This document shows positions 28,327 through 37,516 of a DNA stretch of 64,000 bases, piece by piece. Made by a program: the position numbers and the translations under genes. Source of the DNA: an uncultured Massilia sp. (GTDB lineage Bacteria > Pseudomonadota > Gammaproteobacteria > Burkholderiales > Burkholderiaceae); the NCBI GenBank assembly GCA_946481275.1, contig CAMLMV010000001.1, positions 376,682 through 440,681 on the forward strand. The letters are read 5' to 3'. Numbering within the stretch: the stretch's first letter is position 1; every line of letters begins with the position of its first letter. Under the pieces are notes generated by a model, which saw nothing but the letters and a program-made list of their open reading frames with translations, was not told the origin of the DNA and did not search any database.

Positions 28327-31173
28327 CGAGGCGCGGGCCGTCTTCTCGCCGGCTTCGGGCAGCAGCACGACCTGGACATAATTGTCCTTGTCGAAGTAGC
28401 GCTGCGCGGCCGTGCGCACGTCGGCGACCGTCAGTGCGTCAGCCTCATCCCTGACCGTCAACAGGCGCGAGAGCGGCGTACCCTCGAGCATGGACAGCTT
28501 CACGTTCTGCAGCCAGTACCCGTTCTCGTGCAGCGAACGCTCGTAGCCCACCCGCCAGTTGGCCTTGACCTTGTCGAGTTCCGCCTGCGTCGGGCCGTTG
28601 GCCTTGACGCTGTCGATCTCGGCGAACAGGGCCGCGACGAGCTGGTCGACCTTCTCGGGGCCGGTCGGCAGCTGCGTGCTGATCTCGTAGTGCTGGTACG
28701 GGATACGGTGCACCGCGCCGGCCAGCTGGCCCGAGTAGATCAGGCCGAGTTTCTCGCGCAGCACCGCGGTCACGCGCAGGTTCATCACCTCGATGAGTGC
28801 GCTCATGCGCAGCGCCTCGGCCGGCGACCATGCCGTCGGACCGGCGAACGTCAGCGACACGACGCTCTTGGGCTCCGTTCCCGCATGGACTTCCTTCTTG
28901 ACGACGCCCTTCGCAATACGCAGTCCGACGTCGCGGTAGGCGAGCGGCAGGTCGGGCGTCGGCAACGTGCCGAGGTAGGCGGTCACGAGCGGTTTGATGG
29001 CGGCCGGGTCGAAGTCACCGACGAGGACGAACGTCATGCCCTTCGCGCTGGCGAAGCGCTGGCGGTACACGGCGAGGCTGCGGTCGAGGTCGATCCTGCC
29101 GAGGTCTTCCTGCGTAGGCATGCGCGCTTCGTACGGATGGCGGCCATAGAGCGTGTCGGTGACCGCTTCGGCGAAGCGCTGCTCGGGGGCGGCAGCGCGG
29201 TTGCGCACCATTTCGCCGAGCGCGCCCATGTACGCCTTGTACAGGGATTCGTCGCGCCGCACGCCGTCGAAACGCAGCCACAGCATCTGGAACATCGTCT
29301 CCAGGTCTTCCGCACCGCTCGCCGATTGGCCGCCGATCTCGTCCGTGTAGTCGGACATTCCGAGCGTTACCGCCGCACGCCGGCCCGCGAGCATCTTCAC
29401 GAGGTCCATGGGCGCGAAATCCTTGATGCCCATCGACATGGCCAACCCCGCGGCGGCGCGGGCGTTCGGCAGGTCCTTCTCGTCGACCAGCGTCTGGCCG
29501 CCGTAGCGCACCGCGCCCAGCAGGACCTCGTCCTTGTGGAAGGCGGTCGGCTTGAGGACGACCTGCACGCCGTTCGACAAGGCCAGCCGGGTCAGGCCGA
29601 GCGTCTCGTCGCGCGTTTCGGACACGATGCGGCCGGGCTTGGCGGGACGGTCCATCAGGCGTTGCGCGACCTTCTTCTCGGCACGGTCGGTGACCGTGGC
29701 GTGCGCGGCGGCCGCGTCGGCGGCAAGCAATTGTTCCGTCGTGGGCGCGGGGCCGGCCTTGGTATTCCCGGCGAACACGACGAGTTTGCCGGCGTCCGCG
29801 GGGAACGCCTTGCGGACGGCGGCATTGAGATCGGCCACCGTGATCCCCGGAAGCAGTTCCTGCACCAGGCGGAACTCGGCCTCGATGCCCGGGATGCTTT
29901 CACCGGCGAGGAAATTGCGCTGGTATTCGGCAACGTACATGCCGGAATCCGTTGTGTCCCGTTGCTTGAGGCCGCCTTCCATCGCATGCAGTGCCATCTT
30001 GCGGGCACGCTCCAGTTCCGCTTCGCTGAATCCGAACTGGCGAACCCGTTGCAGCTCCTGCTCGACGGCCGCGACGGCCGGGGCCACGCCGCCCGCCCCA
30101 AGGGCGGCGCCGATGGAGAACGCCTTGTGGTTCGCTGTTACCGGGACGGTGTGCCCGCCCGCGCCGAGGAAAGGCGGATTCGCCTGCTGTGTCAGCTCGC
30201 CCAGCCGCACGTTCAGCAGCATGGTCGCGAGGTTCTCCACGACCTTGGCGCGGTAGCTCCCGTACGTCCCGAGGTTCGGCTCGAGCCGGACAGGGTAGTT
30301 CAGCTCGACGGCACTGTGGGGGATTTCCTCGTCGGCGAACACGAACGCTTCCGTCCGGGTCCGTGCCTCGATGTCGGCGTACGTCCGGGGGCGCGGCTGC
30401 GGCGGATTGGCCAGCCCGGCGAAATGCGCCTTGATCAGGCGCTCCGCGTCGGCCGGCTCGATGTCGCCGACGACGATCACCGCCATCAGGTCGGGACGGT
30501 ACCAGTCGCGGTAGAAGCGGCGCAGCGCTTCCGGCTGCGCGGTGCGGATCACGTCCTCCTTGCCGATCGGCTCGCGCTGCGCATAGCGCGAACCGTTGTA
30601 CAGCTTCGGCGCCAGCGCCTTGCGCAGGCGTTCCTGCGCGCCCTTGTGCAGGCGCGCTTCCTCGAGCACGATCGCGCGCTCCTTGTCGATGTCGTCCGCA
30701 TTCAGCGTGACGCCGTGCGCCCAGTCTTCCAGCACCGTGAATGCCGTCTCCACGTTCTCCTTGCGGTCGGTCGGCACGGGCAGCATGTAGACCGTCTCGT
30801 CCAGGCCCGTATAAGCATTCAGGTCGGCGCCGAACTTCACGCCGATCGATTGCAGGTACGACACCAGTTCCTGCTTCTTGAAGTGCGTGGAGCCGTTGAA
30901 CGCGAGGTGCTCGACCATGTGCGCCAGGCCCTGCTGGTCATCGTCCTCGAGCACGGAGCCCGCCTTCACCACGAGCCGCAGTTCGACCCGGTGCTCGGGC
31001 TTGCCGTTCTTCTGGATGTAGTAGGTCAGGCCGTTCGCCAGTTTGCCGACCTTGACCTGGGGCCCCACGGGGATGCGGGCATTCAGGTCGACGGCGGCTG
31101 CGGCGGGCAGCATGGTAGCCAGCAGGGTAGCCGCGGCGGCGGCGAGCACCGTGGCGCGAAACGGGAAGGGCAT
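28315..31173 (-). CDS. M16-family zinc metallopeptidase (two-repeat, periplasmic)
   Basis: A 952-residue pitrilysin-type peptidase. A signal peptide (RATVLAAAAATLLATMLPAA) indicates export. The inverted zinc motif is HMVEH (His85, Glu88, His89) in GLAHMVEHLAFNGS; the third ligand Glu lies in ERAIVLEEARLHKG. A second, non-catalytic M16 half begins near residue 520 (TRLALSNGVQVVLKPTAFHK), as in the about 930-residue two-domain PqqL-like proteins. It probably degrades small peptides in the periplasm. The ATG at 31173 follows AAAGGA. The 3' end overlaps the PD-(D/E)XK-like gene by 12 bases. Confidence 0.9.
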   Translation of the reverse strand: MPFPFRATVLAAAAATLLATMLPAAAAVDLNARIPVGPQVKVGKLANGLTYYIQKNGKPEHRVELRLVVKAGSVLEDDDQQGLAHMVEHLAFNGSTHFKKQELVSYLQSIGVKFGADLNAYTGLDETVYMLPVPTDRKENVETAFTVLEDWAHGVTLNADDIDKERAIVLEEARLHKGAQERLRKALAPKLYNGSRYAQREPIGKEDVIRTAQPEALRRFYRDWYRPDLMAVIVVGDIEPADAERLIKAHFAGLANPPQPRPRTYADIEARTRTEAFVFADEEIPHSAVELNYPVRLEPNLGTYGSYRAKVVENLATMLLNVRLGELTQQANPPFLGAGGHTVPVTANHKAFSIGAALGAGGVAPAVAAVEQELQRVRQFGFSEAELERARKMALHAMEGGLKQRDTTDSGMYVAEYQRNFLAGESIPGIEAEFRLVQELLPGITVADLNAAVRKAFPADAGKLVVFAGNTKAGPAPTTEQLLAADAAAAHATVTDRAEKKVAQRLMDRPAKPGRIVSETRDETLGLTRLALSNGVQVVLKPTAFHKDEVLLGAVRYGGQTLVDEKDLPNARAAAGLAMSMGIKDFAPMDLVKMLAGRRAAVTLGMSDYTDEIGGQSASGAEDLETMFQMLWLRFDGVRRDESLYKAYMGALGEMVRNRAAAPEQRFAEAVTDTLYGRHPYEARMPTQEDLGRIDLDRSLAVYRQRFASAKGMTFVLVGDFDPAAIKPLVTAYLGTLPTPDLPLAYRDVGLRIAKGVVKKEVHAGTEPKSVVSLTFAGPTAWSPAEALRMSALIEVMNLRVTAVLREKLGLIYSGQLAGAVHRIPYQHYEISTQLPTGPEKVDQLVAALFAEIDSVKANGPTQAELDKVKANWRVGYERSLHENGYWLQNVKLSMLEGTPLSRLLTVRDEADALTVADVRTAAQRYFDKDNYVQVVLLPEAGEKTARASSAP

Positions 31174-31340
31174 CCGGACATCCTTTGTAATCGTTTTCAA
31201 TGACGACGAGCTTAACAAAGGCGCATGCCGTATAAATACACGAATTGTCACAGGGATACATCGTTTGCATGGATGAATCCGTTAGGCGACACCGGCAAAC
31301 CAAATGTCTTGCGGGAACAGGGCGTACCCGGTTAAGGTAG

Positions 31341-31374
31341 GCGCGGCGTCGCGCGTTCGAATCCGACGCCGCGC
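31341..31374. other. Long perfect hairpin upstream of the cysteine synthase-like gene
   Basis: GCGCGGCGTCG at 31341-31351 pairs perfectly with CGACGCCGCGC at 31364-31374 around a 12-base loop that contains TTCGAA. It ends 53 bases before the GTG at 31428. There is no T-run after it on either strand, so a simple intrinsic terminator is unlikely. The loop looks like a tRNA T-loop, but no tRNA fits. It may act in the leader mRNA or be a small repeat. Confidence 0.5.
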
Positions 31375-31427
31375 GATCGATTGTTGTGATAGCCTTTCTC
31401 GGCGGCAATTTCAGTGAAAGGAGCGGC

Positions 31428-32345
31428 GTGAAATCCCAAGTCAAATCTTCCGTGATGGACGCGATCGGCAATACCCCCGTCGTCAGGCTGGAGCGTCTGT
31501 TTCCTGGCAGCGATGTGGTCGCGAAGCTGGAATACATGAACCCGGGCGGCAGCATCAAGGACCGCATGGTCCGGCACATGCTCAAGAGCCTGCCGGCGGA
31601 TACGGCCCGCGTCGTCGAGAGCTCGTCCGGCAACACGGGCGCCGCGCTCGCGATGGCCAGCGCCGTGCTGGGCCTGCAATGCGACGTAACGGTGCCGCAG
31701 GCCACGAGCATTGAAAAAATCAAGCGCATCCGCGCCTACGGGGCCGAGGTGCACCTGTGCGCGCCCGACGACGGCAGCGACCCCGCCGCCGGCTATCACG
31801 CCGTGGCCGAGCGCCTGGCGCAGGGCGACAAGGTGCACTACCTCGACCAGTACCGCTCCGCGCTGAACCGCGAAGCCCATTACCGCGACACGGGGCCGGA
31901 ACTGTGGCGCCAGCTCGCGGGCGAGGTCGACGTGTTCGTGTGCGGCATCGGGTCGGGCGGCACGATTTCCGGCATCGGCCGCTACCTCAAGGAGCAGAAG
32001 CCAGACGTCGTCGTGATCGGCGTGGAGCCCCGCAATTCCGCCTACCGCAAGCTCGTCACGGACACGCCCGCCGACGGACCGTTCGCCAGCGCCGTCGAAG
32101 GCGTGGGCAAACGCCAGCCGTCGGGCAGTTTCGACCCCGCCGTCGTCGACGACGTCGTGCAGGTGGCCGACGACGACGCGCTCGACTGGTGCCGCCGGCT
32201 GGCGGCGGAAGAGGGCATCCTGGCGGGCGGTTCCAGCGGCTGCGTCACGGCCGGCATCGCGCTCCTGCTGCCGCGCCTCGCCGGCAAGCGTGTGGCGACC
32301 GTGTTTCCGGACTCCGGCGTGTACTATCTGTCAAAGTATTTTTGA
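31428..32345 (+). CDS. PLP-dependent cysteine synthase-family enzyme
   Basis: A 305-residue fold-type II PLP enzyme. The PLP-binding Lys lies in NPGGSIKDRMVRHML; SSSGNTGAALAMASAVLG is the substrate loop, and CGIGSGGTISGIGRYLKEQ binds the PLP phosphate. Such enzymes make cysteine from O-acetylserine (or O-phosphoserine) and sulfide, or cystathionine-type products. Length and motif order suit CysK/CysM, but C-terminal features do not settle which, so no symbol is given. I chose the GTG at 31428 because AAGGAG lies four bases before it; an in-frame ATG at 31386 lacks a site. The small CxxC protein follows after 23 bases and may be in the same operon. Confidence 0.85.
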   Translation: MKSQVKSSVMDAIGNTPVVRLERLFPGSDVVAKLEYMNPGGSIKDRMVRHMLKSLPADTARVVESSSGNTGAALAMASAVLGLQCDVTVPQATSIEKIKRIRAYGAEVHLCAPDDGSDPAAGYHAVAERLAQGDKVHYLDQYRSALNREAHYRDTGPELWRQLAGEVDVFVCGIGSGGTISGIGRYLKEQKPDVVVIGVEPRNSAYRKLVTDTPADGPFASAVEGVGKRQPSGSFDPAVVDDVVQVADDDALDWCRRLAAEEGILAGGSSGCVTAGIALLLPRLAGKRVATVFPDSGVYYLSKYF

Positions 32346-32368
32346 TTATCTGATTACGGATCCGGACC

Positions 32369-32893
32369 GTGTCCGACCTCATCGCCCTGCTCGGTGCCCG
32401 TATCCCGGCCAACCTGGCGCCGTTCATGCTGGCCAACGTCACGGCACCCGCCGTGCGCGGGGTGCCGCACGGGCCGGACGTCCTCGCGCGCCGGCTCGGC
32501 TGCCCCTGCGGCAGCTGGGAACTGAAATTGCGCACGGCGCGACGGCGCGAGCGGCGCGGGCTGTTCGGCCGCAAGACGGTCGCGGCGCCCGTCGCGCCCG
32601 TGCACGCCGCCTGCCCCGTGTGCGGGCGTGAAGTACTCCTGTTCGACCCCGCGCAGCACGGCTGGCACGGCCGCAATGGCGACGGCGTACGGCCGCGCGC
32701 GGACGACGAGGCCTGGTTCGCCAGTGCGGCCGGCGAAGTCGTCGTCGCGTATGCCTATCGCGCCGAAGACGCGTACCGCGCCATGCTGGCCGACGGCTGC
32801 CCCGACCCGCAGGACTGGTTCGACTGCTTCGCCATCGTGTTCCGCGCGCCCGGCAACCAGCCGGCACTCGTGCTGGCCGAGGCGTGCAGCTGA
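32369..32893 (+). CDS. Small protein with paired-cysteine motifs, unknown function
   Basis: A 174-residue soluble protein from a GTG at 32369. Two cysteine pairs, LGCPCGSWELK (about 44-54) and AACPVCGREVLLFD (about 81-94), could form a zinc ribbon interrupted by a basic loop (RRRERRGLFGRK). The second half is acidic and aromatic (DDEAWFASA, DWFDCFAIVFR). I do not recognise a family. It follows the cysteine synthase-like gene by 23 bases on the same strand, so co-expression is plausible, but a link to sulfur metabolism is only inference. Confidence 0.65.
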   Translation: MSDLIALLGARIPANLAPFMLANVTAPAVRGVPHGPDVLARRLGCPCGSWELKLRTARRRERRGLFGRKTVAAPVAPVHAACPVCGREVLLFDPAQHGWHGRNGDGVRPRADDEAWFASAAGEVVVAYAYRAEDAYRAMLADGCPDPQDWFDCFAIVFRAPGNQPALVLAEACS

Positions 32894-32894
32894 A

Positions 32895-33161
32895 TCAACG
32901 CCGGCCGGACAGGTAGGCCACGCCCTCGGGCCCGTAGGTCTCGCGGTGCGGTTCGTCGCGCCGCAGGTGGAACACGTCGCCGGCACGGTAGATCTTGATC
33001 TCGCCGCCGGCGTGCAGGCGGATCTCGCCTTTGAGGACCAGCGCCTTCGCTTCGAACGGGTGCGCGTGGTCGGCCAGCGTGCCGTTCGGCGCGCGCTCGA
33101 CGAGGACCGGGTCCGCATAGCCTTCCGCTTTCAGGGTATCGAGGAATTCCTGTTGTTCCAT
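32895..33161 (-). CDS. Small cupin-domain protein
   Basis: An 88-residue single cupin: GTLADHAHPFEAKALVLKGE holds two His and a Glu of motif 1, and AGDVFHLRRDEPHRETYGPEG holds motif 2. Proteins this small often act as accessory or metal-binding domains, function unknown. The start at 33161 is MEQQEFLDTLKAEGY. It lies tail to tail with the CxxC protein, stops separated by one base, and about 100 bases downstream of the permease stop on the same strand. Confidence 0.82.
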   Translation of the reverse strand: MEQQEFLDTLKAEGYADPVLVERAPNGTLADHAHPFEAKALVLKGEIRLHAGGEIKIYRAGDVFHLRRDEPHRETYGPEGVAYLSGRR

Positions 33162-33263
33162 GCTCGGCTCGCAAGTGTTCGGAGTTCGTGAACGACGAGT
33201 GTATCATTGGTCCACGACCACACTTATCCCACCTGTTCTTCGAGACCGGCGCCGCGGCAGGCA

Positions 33264-34631
33264 TCAGGAAGCGGCGCGCGCGACGCGTGCGCGCCGGCCC
33301 TCGGCGATACGGTAGCCGGCGCCCAGCGCGACGAGCCAGGCCGGGATCATCCACACGGACACGCGCAGTTCGGGCGTGGCGTACATGATCGCGACGATCC
33401 CCGCCAGGTACAGCAGGCACGCCCAGTTCGTGAGCGGGTAGAGCGGGCTCGGGAACGCCGTGCGTTCGCCCGCGGCCTGTTTGGCGGCGCGGAAGCGCAG
33501 GTGCGACCAGCTGATCATCGCCCAGTTGATCAGCATGCCGGCGACGGCGAGCCCCATCAGCAGGCCCAGCGCCTTGCCCGGCACGGCGTAGTTGACGCCC
33601 ACGCACAGCGCGGTGGCGACGGCCGACACGGCCAGCGACGCCAGCGGTACGCCCCGTTCGTTCACGCGCAGCAGCGCGCGCGGCGCATGGCCCTGCACGG
33701 CGAGGCCGTACAGCATGCGGCTGTTCGAGTACACGCAGCTGTTGTAGACGGACAGCGCCGCCGTCAGCACGACCACGTTCAGCACGTGCGCGACGACGCC
33801 GGCGTCCAGCGCCTTGAAGATCAGCACGAACGGGCTGGCGCCCGGAACGATCTGGTCCCACGGGTACAGCGACAACAGGACGGCGAGGGCGCCGACGTAG
33901 AACACGAGGATGCGCCACAGCGTCTGGTTCGTCGCGCGGGGGATCGAGCGGGACGGATCGGCCGCCTCCGCCGCCGTGATGCCGATGACTTCCAGGCCGC
34001 CGAACGAGAACATGATGATCGCCATCGACATCACGAGGCCCTGGATGCCGTGGGCGAAGAAGCCGCCATGCGTCCACAGGTTGCTGACGCCCGCCTGCGG
34101 TCCGGCCCCGCCGCCCGCGAGCAGGAACACGCCGTAGACGATCATCGCGATGATGGCCGCGACCTTGATGACGGAAAACCAGAACTCGCTCTCGCCGAAC
34201 GCGCGCACGTTGATCAGGCTGATGCCGTTCGCGAGCACGAAGCAGCCCAGCGCCGATACCCACGTCGGCACGTCGGGAAACCAGTACTGCACGTAGATGC
34301 CGACGGCGGACAGCTCGGCCATGCTGACGAGCACGTACAGCACCCAGTAGTTCCAGCCCGAGACGAAGCCGGCGAAGCGGCCGCAGTACTTGTCGGCGAA
34401 GTGGCCGAACGAGCCGGCGACCGGCTCGTCGACCATCATCTCGGACAGCTGGCGCATGATCAAAAAGGCGACGAGGCCCGCGATCGCGTAGCCGAGCAGC
34501 ACGGACGGGCCCGCGAGCTTGACCGTTTCCGCGACGCCGAGGAACAGGCCGGTGCCGATGGCGCCGCCGAGGGCCATCAGCTGGATGTGCCGGCTCTTGA
34601 GGCCGCGGTGGAGTTGGGTGTCGGAAGCCAT
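33264..34631 (-). CDS. Amino acid permease, aromatic (AroP/PheP) type
   Basis: A 455-residue APC-superfamily transporter with about 12 membrane spans. LHRGLKSRHIQLMALGGAIG then GTGLFLG is the N-terminal signature, and SGWNYWVLYVLVSMAELSAV matches the AroP/PheP branch; NVVVLTAALSVYNSCVYSNS is also conserved. It should import an aromatic or related amino acid by proton symport across the inner membrane. Supplying tyrosine or phenylalanine would fit the hpd/hmgA genes 9 kb away, but that is inference; GABA or D-amino-acid branches of the family are alternatives. Confidence 0.87.
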   Translation of the reverse strand: MASDTQLHRGLKSRHIQLMALGGAIGTGLFLGVAETVKLAGPSVLLGYAIAGLVAFLIMRQLSEMMVDEPVAGSFGHFADKYCGRFAGFVSGWNYWVLYVLVSMAELSAVGIYVQYWFPDVPTWVSALGCFVLANGISLINVRAFGESEFWFSVIKVAAIIAMIVYGVFLLAGGGAGPQAGVSNLWTHGGFFAHGIQGLVMSMAIIMFSFGGLEVIGITAAEAADPSRSIPRATNQTLWRILVFYVGALAVLLSLYPWDQIVPGASPFVLIFKALDAGVVAHVLNVVVLTAALSVYNSCVYSNSRMLYGLAVQGHAPRALLRVNERGVPLASLAVSAVATALCVGVNYAVPGKALGLLMGLAVAGMLINWAMISWSHLRFRAAKQAAGERTAFPSPLYPLTNWACLLYLAGIVAIMYATPELRVSVWMIPAWLVALGAGYRIAEGRRARVARAAS

Positions 34632-34823
34632 GGTGTCCGCTTGCTAAAAGACAAGGATTTTAAAGCAAACGGCGGCAGATGTGACCACGCGATCGCGAAC
34701 TCATACACGGATATCGAGGCGGCATTTTGTCGTAATTAAACGGACTTGCAAAAACCCGGCGGTTCGAGCAATCTTGAAGCGGATTCATCCCGGATATTTT
34801 GCAAACCGCTGGCCAGGAAAGTC

Positions 34824-37424
34824 ATGATTCAACCATCAGACGCCGGATTTTCCGCGCTGTTTCATGCGCATCCAGTACCGATGTGGGTGTATGACCTCGA
34901 CACGTTCCGCTTCATGGCGGTCAACGCCGCGGCGATCGTCCATTACGGTTATTCGGAAGCGGAATTCCTGGCCATGACGCTCCACGATATCCGTTTGCCG
35001 GAAGATCTCGAGCGGCTGGACGACAACCTGCGGCAGCCGCAGGTCCCCAGTATCGAGAAATCCGGAATCTGGCGTCATGTGAGGAAGGACGGCTCCGTCA
35101 TTCATGTGGAAATAACGTCGCATCCCCTGTGGTTCGAAGAACGCGCGTGCAGGTTCGTCCTGGCCCACGACGTCACCGAACGCCTGCTCGCGCAGGACAA
35201 GATCATGCGCCTCAGCCGGATCTACGCCGTGTCGAGTGGCGTCAATGCGGCGATTGCCCGGATTCACTCGCGTGACGCGCTGTTCGACGAGGTCTGCCGG
35301 ATTGCCGTGCACGTCGGCGCGTTCAAGATGGCATGGATCGGCGTGTTCGAGCCCGATGCGCTCGACGGGCGGGTCGTGGCATGGTGCGGCGGCGAACGGC
35401 GCAACGTCGACCGGGTGCGCCTGACCTTATGTGCCGACAGTGTCGATAGCGCAAGGCCGGCTTGCGTGGCGGCGCGCGAAGCGCGGGCGGTGATTTGCAA
35501 TGACGTCGCGACGGATCCCGGACTGGCGCCGCTGGCAAGGGAAATGCTCGAGGAAGGGCACCGTGCCGTTGCCGCGCTGCCGCTGGCGCCGGCCGGCCGC
35601 GTCGACGCCGTGATGGTGTTCATTGCCGATGCCGCCGGCTTCTTCGATGCGGAGGAACTCAAGCTCCTCGATGACCTGGTCGGCGACCTCAACTTTGCAT
35701 TGCAGTTTATCGACAACAAGGAGCGGCTCAGCTACCTGGCGTATTACGACGTGTTGACCGGACTGGCGAACGCCAGGCTGTTCGAGGACAGGCTTGCACA
35801 GTTCATTCACTCGGCGCAGGCCGGACACCATGTCGGCGTGATCCTGGTGAATATCGATCGATTCACGCAGTTGAACGATGCGCTCGGACGCCACATGGGC
35901 GACGCCCTGCTCAAGCAGGTCGCACAGCGGCTCGACGACGCGCTTCCGGGCGGTGCCAGCCTCGCCAGGACCGGTGGCGCCACATTTGCGATCGCCATCG
36001 CCGAATTGGCGCAGGACGCCGACCTGGAACATATCGTGAATGAGTCGGTCCTGGCGACGATCAACCAGCACTTCCGGCTGGACCAGCACGAAGCACGTGT
36101 TCAGGCGCGGGCCGGACTGGCACTGTTTCCCCGCGATGGAAGCGACGCTGAAAGGCTGCTCAAGCATGCGGAAGCGGCGCTGCAGAGTGCCAAGCGCCTG
36201 GGCGAGCCTTATCTGTATTACTCGGCGGCGATGAATGCCTCTCATGCCGCCAGGCTCGCACTGGAATCGGAGCTGCTGCACGCGCTCGACGCGCGGGAAT
36301 TCGTCGTGTACTACCAGCCGCGGGTCGACCTCGTGAACGGACGCATCGTCAGCGCCGAAGCGCTGATTCGCTGGCGGCATCCACGGCGCGGACTGGTATT
36401 TCCCGGCACCTTCATTCCACTCGCCGAAGAGGTTGGACTGATCGAGCCGATCAGCGACTGGGTCCTCGATACCGTCTGCGACCAGCAGGCGCAGTGGCTG
36501 CAACGGCAGGTCGACATCGTGCCGGTCGCGGTCAACCTGTCGGCGGCGCAGCTCAGGAACGGAAAATTCGTACAGAACGTTACGGAAGCGCTTTCCAGGC
36601 ACCGGCTGCCGGCCCACCATATCGAATTCGAGCTGACGGAATCGATGGTGATGAACGACGTGGAGCTGGCCGCAGCGAATCTCCAGGCCCTGAAGGCGCT
36701 GGGCATCCAGTTGTCCCTGGACGATTTCGGCACCGGGCATTCTTCGCTCGCCCACCTGCAGCGTTTCCCGTTCGATGCGGTCAAGATCGATCGGGCGTTC
36801 ATTCGCGACGTCAATGCCAATGCCGGGAATGCGGCGATTGCGACCGCCGTCATTGCGATGGCCCATAGCCTGCATTTACGCGTGGTCGCGGAAGGAGTCG
36901 AAACGGAAGGGCAACTGCAATTCCTGCGCCGGCGCCGTTGCGACGAACTGCAGGGCTTTTATTTCAGCGAGGCGGTGCCGGCCGCGCAATTCGAGGCCAT
37001 GCTCGTCGAAAAAACGCTGCTGACGCTCGGACAACAGGTCGATGAAGATACGCTCCTGATCGTCGATGACGAACCCAGCAACCTGTCGACGCTGAGGCGA
37101 TTGCTGCGGCGCGAGGGCTACCGCGTGTTGACGGCGAGCGGCGGGCAGGAAGGTCTCAACCTGCTTGCCTTGAACAAGGTACAGGTCATCATTTCCGACC
37201 AGCGCATGCCCAACATGTCGGGAACCCAGTTCATGCGCATCGTCAGGGAGCTTTATCCGGAAACGATACGCATCATCCTGTCGGGATTTACCGATCTCAC
37301 GGCGGTGACGGACAGCGTCAACCAGGGAGAACTCTTCAAGTTCATGACCAAACCGTGGGACGATGGTGAACTGGTCAGGAATATTCGCGACGCATTCCGG
37401 CTCCACCGGCAGCGCAACGGTTAG
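34824..37424 (+). CDS. PAS-GAF-GGDEF(degenerate)-EAL-REC cyclic-di-GMP phosphodiesterase
   Basis: An 866-residue multidomain signalling protein. PAS (about 8-120), GAF (about 140-300), GGDEF-like (about 310-470), EAL (about 480-735) and a C-terminal receiver (about 745-860). In the GGDEF domain the signature is GGATF (384-388), so it cannot be a normal cyclase. The EAL domain keeps EALIRW (Glu512) and LDDFGTGHSSLAHL, so phosphodiesterase activity is likely. The receiver has Asp792 (IISDQRMPNMSG) and resembles RpfG-type receivers. The start at 34824 follows AGGAAA. A receiver at the C terminus behind an EAL domain is less usual than the reverse. It precedes the TonB receptor by 92 bases on the same strand. 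Confidence 0.9.
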   Translation: MIQPSDAGFSALFHAHPVPMWVYDLDTFRFMAVNAAAIVHYGYSEAEFLAMTLHDIRLPEDLERLDDNLRQPQVPSIEKSGIWRHVRKDGSVIHVEITSHPLWFEERACRFVLAHDVTERLLAQDKIMRLSRIYAVSSGVNAAIARIHSRDALFDEVCRIAVHVGAFKMAWIGVFEPDALDGRVVAWCGGERRNVDRVRLTLCADSVDSARPACVAAREARAVICNDVATDPGLAPLAREMLEEGHRAVAALPLAPAGRVDAVMVFIADAAGFFDAEELKLLDDLVGDLNFALQFIDNKERLSYLAYYDVLTGLANARLFEDRLAQFIHSAQAGHHVGVILVNIDRFTQLNDALGRHMGDALLKQVAQRLDDALPGGASLARTGGATFAIAIAELAQDADLEHIVNESVLATINQHFRLDQHEARVQARAGLALFPRDGSDAERLLKHAEAALQSAKRLGEPYLYYSAAMNASHAARLALESELLHALDAREFVVYYQPRVDLVNGRIVSAEALIRWRHPRRGLVFPGTFIPLAEEVGLIEPISDWVLDTVCDQQAQWLQRQVDIVPVAVNLSAAQLRNGKFVQNVTEALSRHRLPAHHIEFELTESMVMNDVELAAANLQALKALGIQLSLDDFGTGHSSLAHLQRFPFDAVKIDRAFIRDVNANAGNAAIATAVIAMAHSLHLRVVAEGVETEGQLQFLRRRRCDELQGFYFSEAVPAAQFEAMLVEKTLLTLGQQVDEDTLLIVDDEPSNLSTLRRLLRREGYRVLTASGGQEGLNLLALNKVQVIISDQRMPNMSGTQFMRIVRELYPETIRIILSGFTDLTAVTDSVNQGELFKFMTKPWDDGELVRNIRDAFRLHRQRNG

Positions 37425-37516
37425 GTCGCCTGGTTTTACTTTTCTTTACACGGAACGCCCATCTTTTAACACGATCGGACCTGTAACATCTGCCAACTTT
37501 TTTGCACAGCAGATAC

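Noticed and set aside
31341..31374. A tRNA gene suggested by the TTCGAATCC sequence
   Set aside because: The flanking bases do not form a normal T-stem, and no acceptor, D or anticodon arms can be built around it.
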